In this document: in pieces, positions 23,690 to 31,032 of the stretch
Numbering within the stretch: position 1 is the first letter of the stretch
Layout of the letters: every line of letters starts with the position of its first letter
Assembly: GCA_036399815.1 (NCBI GenBank)
Contig: DASWMK010000088.1
Span: forward strand, 1 to 42,333
DNA: 42,333 bases
DNA from: Acidimicrobiales bacterium
GTDB lineage: Bacteria; Actinomycetota; Acidimicrobiia; Acidimicrobiales; DASWMK01
Direction of reading: 5' to 3'
Position numbers and translations under genes: made by a program
Notes under the pieces: generated by a model
Database searches by the model: none
Seen by the model: only the letters and a program-made list of their open reading frames with translations
What the model was told of the DNA's origin: nothing

Positions 23690-24937
23690 GTGTCGGGCTT
23701 CGTCGACGAGAGCGGCCTCCACGTCCGCGGCGGCGACGGCGGGGCCGGCGCCGTGTCGTTCCGCCGCGAGGCCTACGTGCCGAAGGGCGGTCCGGACGGG
23801 GGCGACGGCGGCAAGGGCGGCGACGTCTGGCTGGTCGCCGACCGCAACGTCGCCTCCCTGCTGGCCTTCAGGGACCACCCGCACCGCGCCGCGGGCAACG
23901 GCGGCCACGGGTCGGGCAAGCGCCGCCACGGCGCCGGCGGGGCCGACCTGCTCGTGCCCGTCCCCGAGGGCACCGTCGTGAAGGACCGGGACGGCACCGT
24001 GCTGGCCGACCTGGTGCGGGTCGGCGACCGCTGGCGCGCCGCCGAGGGCGGCCGGGGCGGGCGGGGCAACGCCAGCTTCCTGTCGAACCGCCGGCGGGCG
24101 CCGTCCTTCGCCGAGCAGGGCGAGAAGGGCGAGGAGCGGTGGCTGCGGCTGGAGCTGAAGCTGATGGCCGACGTCGCCCTCGTCGGGCTGCCCAACGTGG
24201 GCAAGAGCACCCTGATCTCCCGCATCTCGGCGGCCCGGCCCCGCATCGCCGACTACCCGTTCACCACCCTCGAGCCGAACCTCGGCGTGGTCCGCATGGA
24301 GGACGGCGACGAGATGGTGGTCGCCGACGTGCCCGGGCTGATCGAGGGGGCGAGCGAGGGCAAGGGGCTCGGCCACCGGTTCCTCCGTCACGTCGAGCGG
24401 GCCAGGGTGCTCGTCGTCCTGCTCGACCTGGCCGAGGTGGCCGAGCGCCCGCCCGACGCCCAGCTCTCCGTGCTGCTCGACGAGCTCGGCCGCTACCGGC
24501 CCGAGCTGCTGGAGCGGCCGCGGGTCGTGGTCGGCTCCCGGGCCGACCTGGCCGGGTCGGGGCCGGGGGCGGCGTGGGACGGCGACCGGGTGTCGGCGGT
24601 GACCGGCGAGGGCGTCACCCGGCTGGTCGGGCGCATGGCCGACCACGTGCGGGCGGCCAGGGCGGCCGAGCCCGAGCCCGACGGGTACGTCGTGCACCGG
24701 CCGGTGGCGGAGGGCTTCCGGGTCGAGCGGGATGCCGGCGGCGGCTGGGTCGTCGTCGGCCGGCAGGCCGAGCGGGCCGTCGCCCTGTCCGACCTCACCA
24801 ACCCGGACGCGCTGGCCTACGCCCAGGCCCGGCTGCGCCGCATCGGGGTCGACCGGGCGCTGGCGAAGGCGGGGGCCAGGGCGGGCGACACCGTCCGCAT
24901 CGGCGACCTGCGCTTCGACTACGAGCCCGACGGGTGA
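23690..24937 (+). CDS. obgE: Obg/CgtA GTPase
   Basis: Essential GTPase linked to 50S ribosome assembly and stress signalling. The 415 residues comprise the glycine-rich Obg fold (about 1-160, with VRGGDGGAGAVSFRREAYVP), the G domain, and a C-terminal OCT domain (about 325-415, FRVERDAGGGWVVV). G motifs: G1 GLPNVGKST with Lys172, G2 around YPFTTLEPNLG, G3 DVPGLIEGA, G5 SAVTGEG. The G4 position reads GSRADL (Ser283-Arg284-Ala285-Asp286) instead of NKxD, and the G4-G5 interval is short. The start GTG is only 6 nt after a TATCCT -10 box. The stop overlaps proB by GTGA. Confidence 0.95.
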   Translation: MSGFVDESGLHVRGGDGGAGAVSFRREAYVPKGGPDGGDGGKGGDVWLVADRNVASLLAFRDHPHRAAGNGGHGSGKRRHGAGGADLLVPVPEGTVVKDRDGTVLADLVRVGDRWRAAEGGRGGRGNASFLSNRRRAPSFAEQGEKGEERWLRLELKLMADVALVGLPNVGKSTLISRISAARPRIADYPFTTLEPNLGVVRMEDGDEMVVADVPGLIEGASEGKGLGHRFLRHVERARVLVVLLDLAEVAERPPDAQLSVLLDELGRYRPELLERPRVVVGSRADLAGSGPGAAWDGDRVSAVTGEGVTRLVGRMADHVRAARAAEPEPDGYVVHRPVAEGFRVERDAGGGWVVVGRQAERAVALSDLTNPDALAYAQARLRRIGVDRALAKAGARAGDTVRIGDLRFDYEPDG

Positions 24938-26025
24938 TCGTCGTCGCCAAGATCGGCTCGTCGTCGCTCACCGACGAGCACGGCGACATCGACGAGGCCG
25001 CCGTCGAGAAGGTCTGCGGCGAGATCGCCGTCCTCCGGGCCGCCGGCCACCTCGTCGTCCTCGTCACCTCGGGGGCCATCGCCGCCGGCCTGCCCGCGCT
25101 CGGGCTGTCCGGCGACCGGCGCCCGCGGGACGGCGCCACCCTCCAGGCGGTGTCGGCGGTGGGTCAGGGGCGGCTGATGCGGGTGTACGACCGGGTGCTC
25201 GGGCGGGCCGGGCTGGTCGGCGGGCAGGTGCTGCTGGCCCCGCTCGACTTCTTCGTCCGCCAGCAGTACCTCCACGCCCGCAGCACCCTGCTGCGCCTGC
25301 TCGAGCTCGGCGTCGTGCCGGTCGTGAACGAGAACGACGCCATCGCCGACGACGAGATCCGCTTCGGCGACAACGACCGGCTGGCCGCCCTCGTCGCCCA
25401 CCTCGTGGCCGCCGACGTGCTCGTGCTGCTCACCGACGCGCCCGGCCTGCTCACCGCCGACCCGAGGGTCGACTCGTCGGCCTCGCTGATCGAGGAGATC
25501 GTCGAGGTCGACCACGAGCTGGAGCGGCTGGCCGGCGGCCCGGGCGCGATCGGCAGCGGCGGCATGGCGTCGAAGCTGGCGGCGGCGAAGATCGCCGCCT
25601 GGTCGGGGGTGCGGGCCGTGATCGCCGCCGCCGACCGGGACGGCGTGCTGGCCGACGCCGTCGCCGGCCTGCCCGGCGTGGGCACCACCGTGCTGCCGAG
25701 GGCGCGCCGGCTGCCGGCCCGCAAGCTGTGGATCGCGTTCGCCGTCGGGTCGTCCGGCACCGTCGTGGTCGACGCCGGGGCGAGGGCGGCGCTGCTCGAC
25801 CGGCAGACGTCGCTGCTGGCCGCCGGCGTCGTGCGCTGCGAGGGCCGGTTCGGGCCCGACGACGCCGTCGAGGTCGCCGGCCCCGACGGCCGGGTGTTCG
25901 CGAAGGGACTGGTCCGCCTGGGCAGCGAGGCCCTGGCCTCCGTGGCCGGCCGCCGCACCTCCGACCTGCCCGACGGCACCCCCCGCGAGGTCGTCCACCG
26001 GGACGACCTGGTGGTGCTGCCCTAG
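24934..26025 (+). CDS. proB: Glutamate 5-kinase
   Basis: First step of proline synthesis: phosphorylates glutamate to gamma-glutamyl phosphate, handed to ProA. The 363 residues hold an amino-acid-kinase domain (about 1-250) and a C-terminal PUA domain (about 270-363). Visible are VAKIGSSSLTD at the N-terminus, LVTSGAIAAGLPALGL, PVVNENDAIADDEIRFGDND, LLTDAPGLLTADPR and GSGGMASKLAAAKIA. The GTG start overlaps the obgE stop as GTGA, so obgE and proB are one transcript. proA, usually next, is 9.9 kb away at 35911 behind its own promoter. It ends 3 bp before the convergent pspA stop. Confidence 0.96.
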   Translation: MIVVAKIGSSSLTDEHGDIDEAAVEKVCGEIAVLRAAGHLVVLVTSGAIAAGLPALGLSGDRRPRDGATLQAVSAVGQGRLMRVYDRVLGRAGLVGGQVLLAPLDFFVRQQYLHARSTLLRLLELGVVPVVNENDAIADDEIRFGDNDRLAALVAHLVAADVLVLLTDAPGLLTADPRVDSSASLIEEIVEVDHELERLAGGPGAIGSGGMASKLAAAKIAAWSGVRAVIAAADRDGVLADAVAGLPGVGTTVLPRARRLPARKLWIAFAVGSSGTVVVDAGARAALLDRQTSLLAAGVVRCEGRFGPDDAVEVAGPDGRVFAKGLVRLGSEALASVAGRRTSDLPDGTPREVVHRDDLVVLP

Positions 26026-26028
26026 CCG

Positions 26029-26832
26029 CTACGCGGTGCCGGGGGTGGCCGTGCCCTCCGTGGGGACGGCCGTGCCGGGCTGGGGGATCTCGGCGGCCGC
26101 CGGCTCGCCCGAGGCCAGGCCGAGCTGGGAGCGGATCTGGGACAGCCGGGCCTGGGCCTCGGTGTTCATGGCCGCCTGCTCGATCTCGAGCATCCGGCCC
26201 TCGACCGACTCGCCGGCCAGCTCGGACATGCCGCGCGCCTTGGCGTAGCGCTGCTCGATCTTGTCCCGCACCTCGTCGAGGGTCGGCACGTCCTCGCCGA
26301 CCGTCTCGGACAGCGAGGACATCGCCCGGTTCATCTGCTCCTGCATCTTCGCCTGGTCGAGCTGGCTCATCAGCTTCTGGCGCTCGCTCAGCTTGCGCTG
26401 GAGCTGGGCCGAGTTCTGCTGGACGGCCGCCTTGGCCTGGTCGGCCGCCTGGGTGGCCTGGAGGTGCAGGGTCTTCAGGTCCTCGATCTCGCGCTCCAGC
26501 GCGATGAGGCGGTTGGCGAAGGACTCGGCGGCCGACGTGTACTGCGCGGCCTTGGCCGTGTCGCCCGCCTTGGTCGCCTCGTCGGCCATGAGCACGGCCT
26601 GGCGGGCGTTGGCGTTCACCTTCTCGAGCTCGCCCATCGTGCGGTTGAGCCGCATCTCGGTCTGCTTCTGGTTGGCGATGACGTTGGCGGCCTGCTCACG
26701 CAGCCGGCGGTGCTGCTCCTGCGCCTCGATGATCGCCTGCTCGAGCTGGACCTTCGGGTCGGCCATCTCGTTGAACGACCCCGTCATCCGGGCCGTCATG
26801 TACTTCCACCAGCGGCGGAGGAGCTTGAACAT
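26029..26832 (-). CDS. PspA/IM30 family membrane-stress protein
   Basis: ESCRT-III-like peripheral membrane protein thought to stabilise the inner membrane under envelope stress. The 267-residue protein is almost entirely helical coiled coil from about residue 20 to 235, beginning with the amphipathic N-terminal helix MFKLLRRWWKYMTARM and the PspA-typical DPKVQLEQAIIEAQEQHRRL. After LSQIRSQLGLASG there is a 25-residue Pro/Thr/Gly/Ala tail that is not part of the core fold. It starts 10 nt downstream of the murJ stop, but a TAGGCT -10 box 7 nt before the ATG suggests its own leaderless promoter. No pspF, pspB or pspC gene is nearby. Confidence 0.92.
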   Translation of the reverse strand: MFKLLRRWWKYMTARMTGSFNEMADPKVQLEQAIIEAQEQHRRLREQAANVIANQKQTEMRLNRTMGELEKVNANARQAVLMADEATKAGDTAKAAQYTSAAESFANRLIALEREIEDLKTLHLQATQAADQAKAAVQQNSAQLQRKLSERQKLMSQLDQAKMQEQMNRAMSSLSETVGEDVPTLDEVRDKIEQRYAKARGMSELAGESVEGRMLEIEQAAMNTEAQARLSQIRSQLGLASGEPAAAEIPQPGTAVPTEGTATPGTA

Positions 26833-26839
26833 GGGGACG

Positions 26840-26845
26840 AGCCTA
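26840..26845 (-). promoter_or_regulatory. Candidate -10 box of pspA, overlapping the murJ stop codon
   Basis: On the minus strand this reads TAGGCT, of which TAG is the murJ stop. It ends 7 nt before the pspA ATG at 26832. Confidence 0.5.
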
Positions 26846-28528
26846 GGGCAGACCCCGTCGGCGACGCGTACGGGAGGCGACGAGGTCGGCGACCGAGCGG
26901 ACCTCGTCCACCCGCAGCACGAAGAGCCCGGCGCCGTAGACGGCCGCGCCGGTCGCCACGCCGGCGGCCATGCGGACCACGGCCGGGCCGCCGGTGTCGC
27001 CGCCCACCGACCGGGCGACCACCCACACGGCGGCGGCCATCACCCCGGTGGCGGCGCCGATCCTGGCCAGGCTGGTCGCCGTCCGCCGCCCGTCCAGGCC
27101 GCCCAGCCGTCGCCGGAGCACGGCCCAGGCCACCACGGCGGCGATCGTGTACGCCCCGGCGTAGGCGACGGCGAGCCCCTGCACCTGGAAGCGGTGGACG
27201 AGGGCGACGGCCAGCACCATGTTCACGCCGTTCTCGAGCACGTTCAGCAGGAACGGCGTGCGGGTGTCCTTCAGCGCGTAGAACCCGCGGAGGACGTAGA
27301 GGTAGGCCGAGAAGCCGAGCAGGCCCAGGCTGAACAGGGCCAGCACCTCGGCCGTGCGGGCCGCCGACGCGCCGCTCAGCGCGCCCCGTTCCAGCAGGGC
27401 GGACACGATCGGGCGGGCCAGCAGCGCGTACCCGGCGGCGGCGGGGAGGACGACCAGGGCGAGGAGCCGCAGCCCGAGCGAGAAGCGCCGCCGCATGCCG
27501 TCCCAGTCGGCCCTCGCCGCGAACGCGGCCAGGTCGGGGGCGACCGTCGTCATGATCGACACCGCGAACAGCCCGTGGGGCAGCTGGAAGAACACGAACG
27601 CGTACTGGTAGGCGGACACGTCGCCGGGCCGCTCGTTGGCCAGCGCCAGCACGAGGAACAGGCAGGCCTGGTTGGCGGCGACGTAGCCGAGCGTCCACCC
27701 GGACAGCCCGGCCACCGCCCGCACGGCCGGGTGGCGCAGCTGCGGCCGCCAGCGCAGCTGGACCCCGGCCCGGCGGACGGCCCACACGTTGACGACCGCC
27801 ATGGCCGCCACCCCGCCGGTGGCGCCGAGGCCGAGGACGGCGAGCAGGCCGGCGTCGCCCCGCACGTCCCCGAGCGCCGGGCGGTGGCCGGCCAGGGTGG
27901 GCACGGCCAGCAGGGCGGCGCTGACCACGAGGTTGTTCAGGACCGGGGCGAACGCCGGCGGGCCGAACCGGCGCCGGCTGTTCAGCAGGGCGGTGGCCAG
28001 CGCGGTCACCCCGAAGAACAGGATCTGGAGGAGGAACAGCCGCAGCAGCGGCAGCATGACGGCGGCCTGGGCGTCGGCCGCCCGCTCGTCCAGCCGCACG
28101 GTGTAGACGTGCACGAGCAGTGGTGAGGCGGCGACGGCGATCGCGGTCAGGACGACGAGCGCGGCGGTGGCCACCGTGACGACTGCGCTGGTCGCCTCGT
28201 CGTCGCCCCGCTCGCGGTGCTCGACGAACAGCGGGACGAGCGTGGCCGACAGCACGCCGCCGAGGAGCAGCTCGTAGACGATCAGCGGCGTGGTGTTGGC
28301 CAGGTTGTAGGCGTCGGACAGGGCGGTGGCGCCGAGCGCGTACGTCAGCGCGCCGACCCGGACGAGGCCGGTCACCCGGCTGAGCGCGGTGCCGACGCCG
28401 ACGACGGCCGAGGAGCGCACGAGGTCGCCCGCCGCCGTCGCCGCCGGCGACGGGGTGCCCGACCCCGGGGAGGTGGCCGACCGGACGGCCTCGCCCCCGG
28501 CCGACGCCGGGTGCTCGGCCTCGGTCAC
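26843..28528 (-). CDS. murJ: Lipid II flippase MurJ (MviN family)
   Basis: Moves lipid-linked peptidoglycan precursor across the membrane. The 561-residue protein begins with a soluble Ser/Ala/Pro-rich tail of about 40 residues, followed by roughly 14 membrane segments. MurJ features visible: RSSAVVGVGTALSRVTGLVR at the start of TM1, SDAYNLANTTPLIVYELLLG, LNSRRRFGPPAFAPVLNNLV, and RGFYALKDTRTPFLLN in the second half. I start at the GTG whose GTGA overlaps the stop of the preceding gene. The frame continues upstream but only as shadow. No C-terminal kinase-like extension (as in mycobacterial MviN) is present. Functionally it supplies the mre/PBP2/RodA machinery encoded 20 kb away. Confidence 0.92.
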   Translation of the reverse strand: MTEAEHPASAGGEAVRSATSPGSGTPSPAATAAGDLVRSSAVVGVGTALSRVTGLVRVGALTYALGATALSDAYNLANTTPLIVYELLLGGVLSATLVPLFVEHRERGDDEATSAVVTVATAALVVLTAIAVAASPLLVHVYTVRLDERAADAQAAVMLPLLRLFLLQILFFGVTALATALLNSRRRFGPPAFAPVLNNLVVSAALLAVPTLAGHRPALGDVRGDAGLLAVLGLGATGGVAAMAVVNVWAVRRAGVQLRWRPQLRHPAVRAVAGLSGWTLGYVAANQACLFLVLALANERPGDVSAYQYAFVFFQLPHGLFAVSIMTTVAPDLAAFAARADWDGMRRRFSLGLRLLALVVLPAAAGYALLARPIVSALLERGALSGASAARTAEVLALFSLGLLGFSAYLYVLRGFYALKDTRTPFLLNVLENGVNMVLAVALVHRFQVQGLAVAYAGAYTIAAVVAWAVLRRRLGGLDGRRTATSLARIGAATGVMAAAVWVVARSVGGDTGGPAVVRMAAGVATGAAVYGAGLFVLRVDEVRSVADLVASRTRRRRGLP

Positions 28529-29289
28529 GCCGTGCCGGTGGCGAGGCCCCGGCCCGGCCCCTCGGTCTCCTCGAGGGCCTGGCGGAGGGCCTCCATCTCC
28601 TGGACGACGCTGTCGACGTCGGTGCCGAGCGTCTCCAGGTCGCTGACGTCGTTGGCCGTCACCGACAGCTCGATGGCCCGGGCGACGGCCTCGTCCAGCT
28701 GCGCGTTCAGCAGCTGGAGCGTCTCGCCGGCCTGCTGCACGGTGCCGTACATGCGCTCGGCCGAGGCCAGCTGGGAGCGCAGGGCCTGGGCCGTGCGCTC
28801 GAGGTTGGTCCCGTGCGCCCACGGCTCGTCCATGTTCCGCTCGACCTGGGCCAGCTGGGCCTGGGTCTGGCGGACGTCGAGGTGGCCGAGCGCCCGCTCG
28901 AAGGCGTGGCCCTGCCGGGCGACGGCCCACACCTCCTCGACCCCGGTCGCCACCCGCTCGCCGATCTCCTTCAGCCGGTCCTGGAGCGGGCCGGGGCGGG
29001 TGCCCCTGATCGCCGCCTCGAACCGGTTGCGGGCCTGCTGCGCGTCCTGCACGAAGTGGCGCCAGGGCTCCTTCAGGGCGAACGGGTCGACGTCCGGCCC
29101 GCGGCGGGGTCGGGGGATGGCGACGGCCACCCGCGCCCCGTAGGCGACGGCCCCGACGGCGGCCGCCGCGGCGATGGGCAGCCCGGCCAGGATCCCGGCG
29201 GCCGCACCCGCCCCGGCCAGCAGGATGCCGAGCGGCGACATGATCGCCCTCGCCACCTGGGGCGTGAAGAACCGGTCCCGGAACGCCAT
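28525..29289 (-). CDS. Uncharacterised membrane-anchored coiled-coil protein
   Basis: I do not recognise the family. The 254-residue protein has two adjoining hydrophobic segments near the N-terminus (about residues 15-55, IMSPLGILLAGAGAAAGILA and AAAAVGAVAYGARVAVAI), a basic stretch RPRRGPD, then about 180 residues of heptad-rich helix (for example LNAQLDEAVARAIEL and VVQEMEALRQALEETE). The topology suggests a membrane hairpin with a cytoplasmic coiled coil. The stop overlaps murJ by GTGA and pspA follows murJ, so the three probably act together in envelope maintenance. A GAGGCCGGG stretch precedes the ATG as a possible Shine-Dalgarno element. The 93-bp gap to hipA contains two small hairpins. 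Confidence 0.75.
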   Translation of the reverse strand: MAFRDRFFTPQVARAIMSPLGILLAGAGAAAGILAGLPIAAAAAVGAVAYGARVAVAIPRPRRGPDVDPFALKEPWRHFVQDAQQARNRFEAAIRGTRPGPLQDRLKEIGERVATGVEEVWAVARQGHAFERALGHLDVRQTQAQLAQVERNMDEPWAHGTNLERTAQALRSQLASAERMYGTVQQAGETLQLLNAQLDEAVARAIELSVTANDVSDLETLGTDVDSVVQEMEALRQALEETEGPGRGLATGTA

Positions 29290-29345
29290 CCCGGCCTCAG
29301 CCTGTCAGATCGACGGCGCGCCCCGATGCCGCTCCCGGGTGGACG

Positions 29346-29362
29346 CACGGCCCGCAGCCGTG
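29346..29362 (-). terminator. Candidate hairpin after hipA
   Basis: CACGGC (29346-29351) and GCCGTG (29357-29362) pair as a 6-bp stem with a 5-nt loop, 20 bp beyond the hipA stop in its reading direction. A second 5-bp hairpin (GCCCG 29367-29371 with CGGGC 29376-29380) lies closer to the stop. Either or both could end the hipBA transcript. Confidence 0.35.
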
Positions 29363-29382
29363 GCCCGCCCGCCACCGGGCGA

Positions 29383-30678
29383 TCACGTCCCCGATCGGCG
29401 CCCCGCGCCGCCGAGCGTCGTGGCGCACCAGCGCGCCCGTTCGGCGACGGCGTCGGTGAGTCGTGGGGGGAGCGGGCTGTCGAGGTCGCGGACGGACGCC
29501 GCCGCCTCCGCGACGGCGTCCGGGGCGACGTCGACGACGCGGCGCGCCCGCACGACCAGCTCGTCGGCGGGGATCCGCAGCTGCCGCGCCATCGCCGTCC
29601 ACGTGCTCGGGCGCTGGGTGTGGAGGCGGTAGTCGTCGCCCAGCTTCATCGCCAAGGTCAGCTTCCTCGGGTGCACGCCGTAGGGGAGCGCGGACGCGAT
29701 GTCGTACAGGGGGGCCAGCCGCACGTTGGGCCCGGCGAGCAGGACGGAGTAGTTCTTGGCGTGGGCGTCGGTGGCGGCGATCACCCAGTTCCACACCAGC
29801 GCGTCCGCGAAGGCGCGTACGGCGGCCTCCGCCGGGCCGGCCGGCATCGAGCCGCGGAGGAGCCGGGCGACGTCGGTCGGCCCCGGACCGCCGTCGGCCT
29901 GGTACTTCGCCGACGGGGCGACGCCCAGTGCCTGGCACGCGTCCTCCTGGTGGATGCGGACCGTCGACGTCCCGTGCGGCACGCGGTCGTAGCGCTCGAC
30001 CACGACGGCCGTCAGTCCGCCGATGGTGCCGACGTCGGTGCGGACGGCCGGGAGCCCGGCAGCCGCGGCGGCGCGGAGGCAGACGTGCTCGTTGAGGTCG
30101 TGGTCGTCGAGCCCGGCGATCGCCGGCTTGAGGATGTGGGTGCTGGCCGCCCTGCCGACCGGCAGGCCCCACCGCCGGCCGTCGTGGAACAGCGCGGTCT
30201 TCGCCTGGGCGCCGGCGAGGCTGAACCGCCCGGCGAAGTCGGCGCCGAGCCAGGCTGCCGCGTCGGAGCGGAGCTCGGCGAGGCGGCGGGCGACGTCGTC
30301 CTCGGTCAGCCACTCGATCGTCCCGGGCCGGCCGAGGTGGTCGGCGACGCCGTCGGGCTCGACGAAGGCGACGGCTCCGGCGCAGTCGAGCCCGACCGGG
30401 CTGGCGAGCAGCCCGAATGGCGACGCCAGCGACACCTGGAACCGCCGGGCCCAGCGCTGGAGGACGGCGTCGTTGTCCGGGAGCAGGCCCCAGAGCCAGG
30501 GCGTCACCACGGCGTCCTGGTGCACCCGGACCCGCGGCGACATCGACAGCGAGAGCGGCGTCCGGTCGCCCCTCGCCTGGTAGTCCTCGGCGTACACGAA
30601 CGTCAGCCGCCCATTGCGCGACCGCTCGAGCGCTCCGGCGATCGTGTCGCCCACGAGGACGACGAGCGTGGACGTCAC
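29383..30678 (-). CDS. hipA: HipA-family serine/threonine kinase toxin
   Basis: Toxin kinase of a HipBA system; in E. coli HipA phosphorylates glutamyl-tRNA synthetase and induces dormancy. The 431 residues are full length, with the N-terminal HipA_N domain (about 1-110, PLSLSMSP and GLLPDNDAVL) and the kinase domain. Active-site correspondences to E. coli: the P-loop/autophosphorylation motif FSLAGAQAKTAL with Ser153, the ATP-lysine in THILKPAI (Lys184), the catalytic ATDAHAKNYSVL with Asp304, and the metal-binding YDIASALPYG with Asp326. All key residues are present, so it should be active. The GTG start overlaps the hipB stop as GTGA, giving antitoxin-first order with tight coupling. Confidence 0.92.
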   Translation of the reverse strand: MTSTLVVLVGDTIAGALERSRNGRLTFVYAEDYQARGDRTPLSLSMSPRVRVHQDAVVTPWLWGLLPDNDAVLQRWARRFQVSLASPFGLLASPVGLDCAGAVAFVEPDGVADHLGRPGTIEWLTEDDVARRLAELRSDAAAWLGADFAGRFSLAGAQAKTALFHDGRRWGLPVGRAASTHILKPAIAGLDDHDLNEHVCLRAAAAAGLPAVRTDVGTIGGLTAVVVERYDRVPHGTSTVRIHQEDACQALGVAPSAKYQADGGPGPTDVARLLRGSMPAGPAEAAVRAFADALVWNWVIAATDAHAKNYSVLLAGPNVRLAPLYDIASALPYGVHPRKLTLAMKLGDDYRLHTQRPSTWTAMARQLRIPADELVVRARRVVDVAPDAVAEAAASVRDLDSPLPPRLTDAVAERARWCATTLGGAGRRSGT

Positions 30679-30959
30679 CGACGGAGGTAGTTCGACAGGA
30701 ACGCGTCGAGGTCGATCGTGTGGGTGTCGCCCGGGGTCGGCGGCGCCGCCTGCTCGGTCCCGACCTCGAGCACCAGGCCGAGGGCGTCGAGGAGGCGAAG
30801 CACCGTCACGAGGTCGCCGCCGCTGGCGCCCCGCTCGAAGTCCGAGACCCACTTCCGGGAGACGGCGGCCCGGGCGGCGAGGTCGCGCTGGGTCCACCCG
30901 AGGTCGAGGCGCCGGCCCCGGGCCAGCGCGGCGAGGTCACGTGGCGTCCGGATCGGCAT
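30675..30959 (-). CDS. hipB: HipB-like XRE-family antitoxin and repressor
   Basis: A 94-residue helix-turn-helix protein expected to bind and neutralise HipA and repress the operon. The XRE/Cro fold covers about residues 8-62, with the HTH at 22-45 (WTQRDLAARAAVSRKWVSDF). A C-terminal tail (about 70-94) ends in DLDAFLSNYLRR and may contact HipA. The ATG has GGGGTGAG as Shine-Dalgarno sequence. The upstream 50 bp contain two closely related palindromes flanking a TACAGT -10 box, which fits autorepression. It is first in the hipBA unit and lies 73 bp beyond the end of the VWA lipoprotein gene on the same strand. Confidence 0.9.
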   Translation of the reverse strand: MPIRTPRDLAALARGRRLDLGWTQRDLAARAAVSRKWVSDFERGASGGDLVTVLRLLDALGLVLEVGTEQAAPPTPGDTHTIDLDAFLSNYLRR

Positions 30960-30970
30960 GGCTCACCCCT

Positions 30971-31014
30971 GTGCCACCAGTCGGTGACACTGTACCGGTG
31001 TCACCGATCGGTGA
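30971..31014 (-). promoter_or_regulatory. hipBA promoter with paired operator palindromes
   Basis: TCACCGATCGGTGA (31001-31014) is a perfect 14-bp palindrome. CCACCAGTCGGTGA (30974-30987) matches it at 11 of 14 positions. Between them on the minus strand is TACAGT (30994-30989), a -10 box about 30 nt upstream of the hipB ATG. In addition GGTGACAC (30983-30990) and GTGTCACC (30998-31005) are perfect inverted repeats around the -10. Likely HipB binding sites. Confidence 0.75.
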
Positions 31015-31032
31015 TCGCCGGGGTGGTACCGG

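Noticed and set aside
22132-24936. Plus-strand frame of 1297 codons running from the third tadG into proB
   Set aside because: Only the portion from 24934 is real (proB). Upstream it is an out-of-frame shadow of tadG and obgE.
28525-29289. Considered naming the coiled-coil protein as a known phage-shock or XpaC/TelA-type partner
   Set aside because: Only the general layout (membrane hairpin plus coiled coil) fits. I see no diagnostic motif, so no name is given.
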